From: Nematostella vectensis
Taxonomy: Eukaryota > Cnidaria > Anthozoa > Actiniaria > Edwardsiidae
Assembly: GCF_932526225.1 (NCBI RefSeq)
Contig: NC_064043.1
Span: 4,641,501-4,705,500, forward strand
Length of the DNA: 64,000 nt
Direction: 5' to 3'
The notes under the pieces were generated by a model. The model had not been told where the DNA came from. It ran no database searches and worked only from the letters and a program-made list of their open reading frames with translations. Both the position numbers and the translations under genes were made by a program. Positions 45,901-55,015 of this stretch are shown piece by piece (the stretch's first letter is position 1; every line of letters begins with the position of its first letter).

Positions 45901-46916
45901 TTTTAAATATTGGAACGGCACTACCCTGGGTACCAGAGGCGAAAACGATTTGAGCGAAGCGAAAGAGCCTCTGGTTCAACGGATAGCCAGTCTCACTATG
46001 GTGCTAATGTATTAATACAAGATTTGGACTACGCCGTTTATTGGTCAATAAAAGTTGCTATTGTAGTAGTATTCCATATTTGGAGGATCGTCTCCATTCC
46101 AATCAAACCGGTTTCTACTTGGGAAAACGTATACAAACAAAATCATTCCAGCTAAGCCGATGATCAGTGAACAAGCGGCGAATCTTTTAGTTGTTTACTG
46201 GGCCTGAAAATAAAGGCTCTCTACTGTGCCTCTAATGTTTCTGTGAACCTTGACTTTAATGCCAGTAATGCCCGGTGGACAAGTGAGCTTGCCTTCGCTA
46301 TCCTCTCTAGTTGCCGAACGCAGTTTATGCAAATAACAGACAGGATTTTATTGTACCCAAGCGAACACTCAGCTCGATAAACACTCTACAAACTTCTCCT
46401 TTTTAGCCTTTGTTTCAGAAAACAAATTTAACTGACCTAGAACACGCTTCGATGTATTGTTGCTGCACACTCGATTAATTTTTTTTTGATAATATATCCA
46501 CAAGTTATTGCCATATCGGTGGTGCGAAACTTGTACGGGCATGTAGGACTATCTGTAGCACAAATACAAACATTTTGACAAGTCATTTTTGCGCGACTGT
46601 GAAACCCGGTTTGTCAAGTAATCTGAGACGCTAGCACCATAGTGAGGCTGGCTATCCGTTCCAACAGGGCTCTTTCGCTTCGTCCAAATCGTTGGGGCCT
46701 CGGAGCCTCTGGTACCCAGGGTAGGGCGGCACATGCCCCCAGCGCCCCACCCCCTACTTCGGCCCTGCAACTCTAGTGTAGTACATACATACGGCAAATG
46801 TTAAACAGTCATCTTCCCCCTTACTGATTTGTGCTCCTTTTACCACAGGTACGCTTGGCTATGCAGGGTCTAGCATTTTTGTCAGAAAGATCTACTCGAC
46901 AGTGAAAATCGATTAA
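36975..46916 (+). CDS. TM9SF3: TM9SF3 nonaspanin (14 exons, complete)
   Basis: Nine-helix Golgi/endosomal membrane protein implicated in sorting of membrane proteins; 583 aa against 589 in human. Exons: 36975-37058, 38611-38806, 38896-39018, 39658-39818, 40722-40799, 41011-41142, 41813-41979, 42315-42409, 43962-44092, 44332-44471, 44789-45004, 45338-45421, 45520-45596, 46849-46916, all phases consistent. Exon 1 is the signal peptide ([14 protein letters not shown]). The lumenal domain has [20 protein letters not shown] and [10 protein letters not shown]. The membrane part has [38 protein letters not shown]-like blocks and [20 protein letters not shown]. The C-terminus KIYSTVKID carries the KxD/E-type Golgi-retention end of the family. 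The second of two adjacent ATGs (36978) could also serve. Introns 3, 6 and 8 hold truncated duplicate exons. Confidence 0.96.
37059..38610 (+). other. TM9SF3 intron 1
   Basis: AT-rich sequence with no recognised repeat or gene. Short open stretches on both strands lack coding character. Confidence 0.4.
39213..39657 (+). repeat. Duplication in TM9SF3 intron 3 with a ghost copy of the start of exon 4
   Basis: Copy A (about 39213-39539) and copy B (from 39540) share ACAACAACAAACATTTTTTT, AAATAAAACTTATAGAAAAC, ATATGATGCA, TTTCAG and the first 38 bases of exon 4. In copy A the ghost exon (39505-39542) reads [12 protein letters not shown] in frame, against [12 protein letters not shown] in exon 4. 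It then breaks straight into the next repeat unit. Copy A also carries a foldback element that copy B lacks. Confidence 0.9.
39285..39456. mobile_element. Foldback element inserted in copy A of the TM9SF3 intron 3 duplication
   Basis: Arms AATACACCAAAAACTGGAAT and CCAGTTTTTGGTGTATT, a shortened centre, and a tail ending CCTGAGG. Copy B has CCTAGCAAGGAAACATATAT uninterrupted, so the insertion lies between GCAAG and GAAAC. A duplicated (G)AAAC at both sides is a possible target duplication. Confidence 0.8.
39826..40326. mobile_element. 501-base MITE, CAGGGCTTCTGG ends, TA target, beside the TM9SF3 exon 4 donor
   Basis: Ends CAGGGCTTCTGGAATTACGC and GCGTAATTCCAGAAGCCCTG are perfect inverted repeats flanked by TA. 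The interior repeats AATTACGCGGGATTCTTT-like blocks. It is inserted seven bases after exon 4, so the intron's start is GTACATA and then transposon. Confidence 0.92.
41678..41829 (+). repeat. 75-base tandem duplication covering the acceptor and start of TM9SF3 exon 7
   Basis: Two copies, 41678-41752 and 41753 onward, share TGTATGAATGTTTTTCCATC, GATAGCATGTATTTGTATTG, TGTAG and GAACGTGACCTTGGTG. The first copy holds a complete ghost acceptor (41736-41737) and 16 exon bases. Splicing to it would insert 75 bases with a stop codon. Confidence 0.92.
42485..42670 (+). repeat. Tandem duplication with a T-tract in TM9SF3 intron 8
   Basis: The block CTTAGCATAACTTCTTTTTC, CACACACAGTGGAAATG, TTTTACTTGC, TTGTCACCAG appears twice (about 42509 and 42599). 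They are separated by a T tract of about 26 bases. Confidence 0.85.
42942..42990 (+). repeat. Ghost copy of the TM9SF3 exon 9 acceptor and exon start
   Basis: TTATTACTGAAATTCAG followed by GGAGGGTTTGGTTATGTCAG matches TTATTACTGTATTTCAG followed by GGAGGATGTGGATACGTCAG at the real exon 9. The two junctions are exactly 1000 bases apart (42962 and 43962). The interval between them is unrelated AT-rich sequence, probably an insertion. Confidence 0.75.
45784..46766. mobile_element. Third AGGGCCGTAGC-family MITE, split by a nested element (45922-46723), in TM9SF3 intron 13
   Basis: The outer element runs from AAAGCCGTAGCCAG through ATTGGGGGGGCACAGCCACG to about 45921. It resumes at GGCGGCACATGCCCCCAGCG (46725) and ends CTACTTCGGCCCT. 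The inner element has ends TACCCTGGGTACCAGAGGC and its inverse. Arms of about 95 bases include AACGGATAGCCAG / CTGGCTATCCGTT and CACTATGGTGCTA / TAGCACCATAGTG. No transposase in either. The target duplication is unresolved. Confidence 0.85.
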
Positions 46917-48000
46917 AGATGCAAGTTCAAATTATGATTGCTGTGCCGGCGGAACAATACTTACCATGTAGAGGCCTCCTAGGATCTTACAGTTACATCT
47001 GCGCAACAAAGAACATATTTATTGGACAGTGGTCTTGTACAAAGTCTGTGTACCCACGAGATAGGGTACCCAAGACGAGATGGAGCTCAATGCGGAGAAC
47101 AGTAGTGTATTGTCGAGAGGAAAAAGGCAGGAAGTCATGAGATGCACGCACGGGCAGCGTCGCTTTATCATGCATAATGGGGGAAATTTTTATTCATTTT
47201 GTTGTCCCTTTGTTTTGTTGAAATGTAGGTAATAGTTTTGGGGCTTGAAACTACGTAGATATGTACATTTTGGTTTTCACATCAAGTTCAGAGACTCTCG
47301 AGTGTTGGTGCAAGCATTACATGCAGGGTTTTGTTATCTTTCATAGCCTGCATATAACGAGACAATGAGCACGGTCAATATGGGGCGCTGCGTTCTATTT
47401 TGGCAGTGTTTTCTTCATAGAGTAACACATCTAAAATATGATGTTCCATCTGCCTGGTTGAACTTTTGGTTTAATGATTTTCTTTCAATAGACATTTCAA
47501 TTTTATTACCCCACCAAATGGCCTTTTTAGAATGTTAACAGAATATATACTGTACCGCACAATAGTGTTTACAAAGCACCCGTTATAGACAGGCTGTGAG
47601 ATACTGTCTTTACCAGAACAGCGTTAGTAAATGAAACCATGCGAGTAAGGAATGTATTCCAGACTATAAAAATAACGTGCCCATCCCACTCAAAGATAAC
47701 TAATATAACAACGGACTGACGTCTATAAAAGTACTCCTGGATTTATTACCCCTGGATTTATTACTTCAAAGAAAGTTAAGACTTGTCCATCATTGTGACT
47801 ATTTTTATTGTAATAGTGAAAATTGTACAGCTTGAGAAGTGCAAGCACTCGTAAGGATTCTAAAGCAATGAACTGATATTGTAAAAAATAATTAATAAAA
47901 AAGAATGCCATAGTTATTAAGTGCATGTACCACTAAAAGACTAAAAATGCATTTGATGTTTAAAGTTTATTCGACTGCGGGAGTGCTAATAACCACTACA
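46917..48000. other. Convergent intergenic region
   Basis: Lies between the stop codons of TM9SF3 and the 1648-aa gene. A direct repeat of CTGGATTTATTAC occurs near 47738 and 47751. No gene was recognised. Confidence 0.4.
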
Positions 48001-51000
48001 CTAAGCCCTGGTCGTTATACGTGGGAGGGTTTTGATTTTTCTGTAATGGTTTGACCATTTGGCGCACGGCTCGTCTTGGACTTCATTGTCTTTAGTGATA
48101 GCAGAGTGTTTTCTTTTTCTCCTTATGGGAGAAGTAAGGTCTATAGGCGATCGTATCGAATTCTGCTCTAGAAGAGCAGAAACAGTGGCATTTAAGGATG
48201 CTACCGCATCAAGTCTGGGGAAAGATTTTTCAGATGTTTTTGCAATGTTCGGCATTTGTCGAGGCTGCGCAGTACTTAACTGCGGTGGTTCTATATCTAG
48301 CCTTGTTAAAGGCTTGGGGGAGTTTTGAGTAGCGGGCACTACACTCTGCCCTTTTGCCCAATTTGCAGGCAACAAAACTACCTCGTTAACTACCCCATAA
48401 GGCTTCATCTGGCCTTGTGTGATGACATCTTTATCGCGTTCTGCTGCAAGCACCCGATCTTTAACAACCTTCTCAGCTACTTGAATTGGTACGTTCTTCA
48501 TCACTTTCGTCTTGTACTTTTTGCCTTGTGTATGCTCATCACGAACTGCCGTCACTTTGACAATGGTCACCCCAGATGCGTTATAACGTTCGCCCAGATC
48601 TAAAGACTTGACAGCAACAGGCGACTCTCTTGCTGTTCCACCATTCACAAAGTCCTTATCTTCCTCCACCAGCTGCCGTAGCTTGTCCATCGCTGTTTTG
48701 CACACATCTTCCTTCTCTCTACCCCTTGCAAGCATAATGCAATGTATGTAATCAGGATCTTCAGGCTCCTCCATATTGGTGTCTGTATTCTTCGGTGTGG
48801 GCACTGTCATTGACTCCGTTACTGCATCCAGTGTTGAACTCTGGCAAACAGGTGCCGGAGTGATGTCGATTTCTAGAGACGTCCGTGTTTTCTCATTGGT
48901 ACTGCGCAGAGTAGATGATATGTTATTTATTGTGAAAAACTTCATATCCTGTTGAGAAACGCCAGTGTTCTGCTCTATGTCGGTGCCTTGCTTTTTGCTT
49001 GAAACATCGCCTTCGCCCTCAACATAACCTTGACAGAATTGATCTTTTACTTCACATTGACTGATCTGGCCTTGAACATGCCCTGGATTGAAGTGACTTT
49101 GAACTTGAGATTCTTGACCATCACGTTGACCAGATTTACTTTGAACCTGACCTGCACTGAATTGGCTATGGACTTGGTCTTGATTGAACTGACCTTGGTC
49201 TTCGGCAACAGTTCCATTTTGTGCCAAGAGGTGCTCATCAATAATAATACCCTGTTTTGGTGTTGCTGTATCCCCTTTTACAGTGTCTGTACCATGTAAT
49301 GAACAGATGGGTCGAGATATCGGTTTACATTGAGGTTCAACGCTATTACTATTGTCATTATGACTAGACGTTTGGCCTTTATGTTCCGTGAAGTCATATG
49401 GGGCTCTGACAATACTACGAGCAATAGAATCACAAGTTGGAGGAAAACGTTTTTCTCTGGCTCTGCGATAAAGCTTGCATCGAGCTAACCAAGTTCCAAA
49501 GGGCTCTTTGGCATCTTTGAGAAGAGATAAATCTTCGTTCCCATTGTTACAAGAGCATTTCACCTTGGTGCATTTCACGGCAGTTGTCATCTCACAATTA
49601 CGATATTCAAGAACATTTCCTGATCTACCGTCACCCGTGATGCCACCGGGGAGTCTACTCTCATGTCGAGGATCTGGACTCCGGTAAACTGCCTCATCAC
49701 ACCGGGGTTTGTACTTAAATGGTATTCCGTTATATATTTGACGGAATCTTGCATAGGTTTCAGCTTGCCGATTTCCTTTGACTTCAGCGTAGGATTCTGT
49801 TTTTGACAGAGTAATTACATTCGTTTTTTGGGTAGGACAAACGGCACATGGCTTCGAATGATGTTCTATACCAAGTCTCGGGGTAGGTTTTACAGTATTT
49901 GACTTTGAAGATGTTGCTGCATTGTTCAGTCTTGAGGGAGGCTTAACGGCACTTGACTTCAGAGATGTTGCTGCGATGTTCGGCTTTGGTGAAGGTTTGA
50001 CAGTACTCAACCTTGAAGAAGTTGCTGCAATTTTCGGGGCACTTGACTTCAAAGATGTTGCAGTAATGTTCTGCCTTGGCGAATGCTTTGCAGTTTTCGA
50101 CTTCAAAGATGTTGTAATGCCGCCAGCGCTGACAACAGTATAAGCGTCCTGGAGACCTTTGATGTTGGCGTGTTTATTCCCCATATCAGCATTTGATTTG
50201 TTTTGATCGCTAGCAACCTGTTCACTTTGCTTATTAAAGCAGTCGTTAAGAAGACGCTTGAACGCTTCATAAGCCTCGGGGGTCACTAGTCCCGTTTCTT
50301 TCTCTGTCTCCTCATCGCCAGTCGACCTCGCGTGGCTTCTTCTCCTTGAGCGGGCTACAAGAGTGTTCTTGGAGTTAGATTGGGTATAGCTATGATTAGA
50401 GCTGTTGATTAGGCTATGTTCGCCATGTCTCTCTGAAGAAGATACGGCGGCTGATGTTTTGTGCTGGCTGTCACGACGTGAGAACTTGCCTGGCTCATAT
50501 ACACCCCTTGCAATATGCTGTTCCCCCTCACTAGCCGATGTCTCAGCCTCCTGTAAGATGTTGGCATCACTCCTGGCCACACCCTGATCTCTGCGGTGAT
50601 CTAAATGGCTTTCAGGTGCGACCGTTGTGTGGTGGTCGGAGACAGGCGCAGTTCCCATAGGGTGCTTGGTCTTGCGATAATCCTTTACACAGTCCTCACT
50701 ATCGCTTGTAAATCGTGAAGGCAGAGATTCCACTCGATTCTGATCTTTACGGTCGGTATCAGCTAAGTCGCTTATCAGCTGTCCTGTTATATGTTTGGCT
50801 TCAGCAGAATTCTCATGAATACCTTTGACATCAGAAGAGCATTTAAAATACCCATTTTCCTTGACATTAGCACTGGATGTGACGTCAGGATCGCAAGCAA
50901 GAAGTTCACTCTGTTCAAAGCAGTCATTTAGAAGACGCTTAAAAGCTTCGTACGCCTTGGGGGTAACTAGTCCCGGTTCTTCCTTTGTCTCTTCCTCGCC

Positions 51001-54000
51001 AGTTGATTTCATGTTGCGTCTTCTCCTTGAACGAGCTTTTAGAGTGTAATTTGAACTTGCATAGCTGTGGCGCGAATTGTTTGTCAGAGTGTGCTCACTT
51101 CCTTTCTCTGAAAAAGATGCGACGATTGGTTTTCGGCGTTGGGTTCCACGACTAGATAACATGTGTGGCTGGTCGGAGACAGCCGCTGTTTTCATGGAAG
51201 GCTTGTTCTTATGATCGTTCCCATCTCCCTCGATGTCAATTGTAGGTTGGTATGCTGCACGATTCCGAACTGTATTCTGCTCGGTATTGACCACGTCTGC
51301 GCATTTGTGCTTCTGCACTGATCGCGGGCCTCTGTCAACATTACTGAGCATACCAGCCAAAGTGTTAGACTGATAATGGTGTTGTGAGTCTGGATTTCTG
51401 ATGATGTTCAATGTGGTCTGTGTTACACGGGATACACTTTCTTGGAAGGGAACAAAGACTTGCGCGACCACGCTGAGACCCCTGAGCTGTGTCAAACGGG
51501 CGATGATGCGTAGCGCATTGACTGGAGTTATAAGAAAACCTTGTCTTGAGGATGTACCTTGGATACTTGCCTTCTTGACGTCGCTTTTACCTTTCTTTAA
51601 GAAGGCTTCACTTGTCGTTGGCACCTGGCAAAACGGTGTTCTTTGCCCCGAAGCACAGCTAATTCGACACCTCGCAGAGCCTCCAGACTTGTTATATCTA
51701 GCCGTTCTTAAGGTTGTCTGGATTAATTGGGCCAAATGCGCAAGCTCTGTTGCTGTAGGGGTGACGCTCGATCTACGGACGACGATTTGAGAACTGTTGC
51801 TTCCTTCAGCTAAGCTCTTTACGTCCAGACCACGGCGTCCAAAAACATCGTCTTCGCCCATTCTCAGAACTACAATAAGTTTGATCTGAAAATGAAAAAA
51901 GGTCATAACTATTGTACATTAGTTGCTCAAAGTCATTTGCTCAAAATAAAATAACTCTGTTGCAATTCGTCTGTACACAAATAGAAATTCTAGCCACCTT
52001 GACAGTAAAGAGAAACATTGAAGAAATATAGTCTGACTGCCATGCGCCTCACCATCGAGTGGTAAGTAAAGTAAAAAACAGGTACCTCAGGAAACACCAG
52101 TTTTTGTCAATAAAGCTAAGCTTTTCGCATCCTATTTGGCCATTTAAAAGAAGAAAATCTTTGTAGCGTAGCGAGTGTTGCACTCTAATTGCTCCGTTAA
52201 TAAAAAGAAGTGATTATCTTTATACTTGTTGTTACCTTTTTGGCTTGTACAGGTGCAGTAGTGTTTGGTAGCCATGTCACGAGGGCTGTACAAGTTGATG
52301 ACACCACACTTCCTCCACGTGTCTGAGTAATATTACTCGTGGGCATAATACTTGTTTGTGCTGTAGTTGGCACCAGAGAGTTGACACATAAACATTGGTC
52401 CGGGTCTTTTACACGCAGCGGTCGCTCAATAACGAATCTGGTGTAGGTGTGAGTCTTTTTAGAACGGGGACGCGGCGGCAAGACACGTCGGGCGATGAAT
52501 ATCATGTCTCTTGTAACACGCGATCCAGTCCTTCTTATTCCGTGAAGAATGCTGAACAGTAGTTGTACTCCATAGACGGTAGCGCAGACGGTGACATGCG
52601 AGCTAACGTGAACACCCCAAATAATGACCCTAAACAGCCGTAAGGGTACGGTGATTGTAACCATGTTAATAGTGCCATACACCAGCTCAGAAACGCCGAT
52701 GGCTGCTTTCATCAGTAAGTACACCACGGAAAACCCTGCGCAGCATACACGGACAAGTATGACGATTATGAGACGTGGAATTCTGTACGGCAGTTTTAGC
52801 CCGAAGATGAACGTACGGACTGCCACGCGCAAAATAGCACACACGCTCCAAGCGAAGACACTGCACAGCCTTAAGGGAAAAGTGACGGTAACTGCAGCGA
52901 CTGTGGTATACACAAGCTCGGATAAACAAATAACTGCTTTGAGCAGTGTCAAGAAGATGGAGATCGCCACGGAGCATGAGCGGAGTGGTGCGGTGATGGT
53001 AATCAACACATACAAGGCGCATGCACTCTTGATGGTTAAGAAAGAAACGCTGACCGCCGTGCGAAGAGCTGCAAACACAGACGATACCAGAGCCATGAAG
53101 ATGACGATGGTCCATGGAGCACTGCGCGAGCTTCCCTCCGCATCTGTTTGCAAATTAAAATGTGCAATTTATAGCTTTGTTTGCGCTATTAAAGTTCATT
53201 CATTATTGCGAGTTTTAGTAATATGCGAACTCCCGCTCATGTGTTCCAAGCGACCAAATATATAACTACGGCTCCTGTCAGATAAAAGCCTTAAGCTGTT
53301 TTTATTGGCCTTGCACTTAAATGGTTTCAAAGCAAAGCGTCGACAAACCAAATTTGGAAATCTAGGCGAGAGTTCTCAGAATATTAAAAATTGCAGTGAG
53401 GAATGATGGTTCAGTTACATTTGAAATATTTACGTTTTGAGATTTTCAAAGCCTAAGAAGAAAAAATGAAACAGAATTCTTAGTTCGTCATCATTTCTAG
53501 CGTGCTCACTTTTTGCTGAGCCCGCGATTTCACCAGGAATATGCATAGAAATACACGAGAGCCTGGGGCTATTTTAAAATTTCAAAATGGCGGAGAAAGC
53601 TGGAAGGCAGCATTATCTTTACTGCAAGTATGTGCGGCTTTTATCTAGCAGAGTCAAACAAAATGGTAAGATAAACTCCTCTTGCTGTTTTCAATTCAAC
53701 GCTTAATACTCTGTTCCAGGGACATTGCAGGAGAAATCCTTAAGGAATTTGGACGATTTTGAAAACACAAGAAGACAAGCGAAAAGCGACTAGAATAATA
53801 ATATAAGTTACGTACTTGTATGTTGTGTCTTCAATGTAGTCTGGATAAAATTCTAAGCAATTTCAGTATTGAAGTCTATTAAGAGAAGCTCAGCAGGATA
53901 GCTCGCAAACTACTCGCCCAAATACCTGCGTAGAATTTTACCAGCCCTTGACTGTCTTACAGTATGATGCACGCTAGCATTGAGATTTTTGAGATTTTAT

Positions 54001-54725
54001 TTCATGAGAGACTGAACCGCTCATTTGAACTCCATATACTGTAACTTATGTTAACTACAAACTAAGACCAGAAGACTCACAGCGAGATGGGGGTACCTGT
54101 AACCGAATTTGTAAAAATGCAGGAATTCATTCCGCATAGTCAAAAATAAATAAAAATTAAGTAAAAATTTTAAGAAATCCATAATAGCTGATATGGCAAT
54201 TGTATTTTTAAAGTATAAGCTATCAGCTATAATGTTTTGAGTTAGATTAGTTAGACACCGCGACTAATTTATTTATCTTCCTACATCTTGATACAGCCAA
54301 CATGCATTGTTTCGTTTTTAATAATGGGCGATTCTACATGTACAAGCCCTCTTAAAAATGTAATAATGTCTTAACTTACCAATCTCATTCAGAGGATGAG
54401 TAGATGTTGTAGAATGCCACTTGTTATCAACCTAAAATAGCGACATTGTTAGTCAAACAAAGCAAAAAAAAAATAAAAAATTCAAAGCTTTCTGTAGAAG
54501 TGAAAAAAGGTTGTTTTATATGATTTATAGTTAACATTCTTGTGCCCAAATCTAGCTTTATTGTGTTGTTTTTATTTTATTTTAGTGTGAAATAAGTTTG
54601 ACAGTCGCATCTGATTGCCTTACCAGGGTGACAGAAGATCCCTCGATTTCTCGAGTCTCCTCGCCCTCAGAGCTTAGCTTGAAGACCTCTAGATTCAAAT
54701 CTTGTGGTGTTTTTAACGAATCCAT
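48001..54725 (-). CDS. Large multi-pass membrane protein with long repetitive tail, family not recognised (4 exons)
   Basis: Exons 54725-54624, 54431-54380, 53143-52236, 51885-48001 join in phase to 1648 aa. The first 51 residues are acidic and soluble (start MDSLKTPQDL). Residues 62-260 hold several hydrophobic helices in about three related units; two are 76 residues apart (LKAVICLSELVYTTV and MKAAIGVSELVYGTI, each followed by VT[IV]T[VF]PLRL). From about 265 the chain is hydrophilic and disordered. A 60-residue module is duplicated at about 618-677 and 843-904, sharing GLVTP[KE]AYEAFKRLLNDC after an Arg-rich run. Then come Ser/Lys/Pro tandem repeats (TSLKSS, PSPKPN) and a Gln-rich run (QFNQDQVHSQF, QGQISQ). 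The end has PIRRKRKHS, NLS-like. A membrane-anchored scaffold is inferred; the function is unknown. ATG 53153, which opens exon 3's frame, lies in the intron. Confidence 0.8.
53587..53793 (+). CDS. Candidate 50-aa protein nested antisense in an intron (2 exons)
   Basis: Exons 53587-53665 and 53720-53793 join at a phase-1 junction (AATG/GTAAGA, TTCCAG/GG), giving MAEKAGRQHYLYCKYVRLLS at the start and a charged end (TRRQAKSD). The 54-base intron is short but has both splice signals. AATAATAATATAA follows the stop. It sits on the opposite strand inside intron 2 of the 1648-aa gene. No family was recognised. It could also be chance, or the first exons of a longer gene with no later exon visible. 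Confidence 0.35.
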
Positions 54726-55015
54726 CCGGATTCGTTGGTTTTCACTTTTTAGTCATTTTGAAATTTGGAAAAATAATCGCCGAATTTTTCAGCGAGTGTC
54801 GCTTCCATTTCCGTGAAGTGGAACATCCTATTAGTTGCCCTTAGCAACGAGATTTTGATACACAAAACAATGAAGACGTCGCAAACAATTAACCAATCAG
54901 AAGCCATTCTTGGCAGGGTGCGCGGGAGCGAGGAGAGAGCGCGCTTCTCCCCTCTTACTCGTGGTTTCCCTGTGGTTTCAATAGACGGAGGTTACCAAGC
55001 ACCCTAAACTCCAAC
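54726..55015. promoter_or_regulatory. Shared divergent promoter with RFX-type X-box and CCAAT box
   Basis: The start codons of the minus-strand 1648-aa gene and plus-strand PAK1IP1 are 290 bases apart. GTTGCCCTTAGCAAC (54834-54848) fits the RFX consensus GTNRCC-N3-RGYAAC exactly. AACCAATCAG at 54891-54900 is a CCAAT box, and GACGTC lies at 54876-54881. It has no TATA box. This is the usual make-up of a bidirectional housekeeping promoter. Confidence 0.6.

Noticed and set aside
48059-51790. Plus-strand ORFs opposite the large exon
   Set aside because: Shadows of the long minus-strand coding exon.
52197-53153. 318-aa ORF as a separate gene starting at ATG 53153
   Set aside because: An acceptor at 53143 and a donor at 52236 join it in phase to upstream and downstream exons; the ATG lies in the intron.
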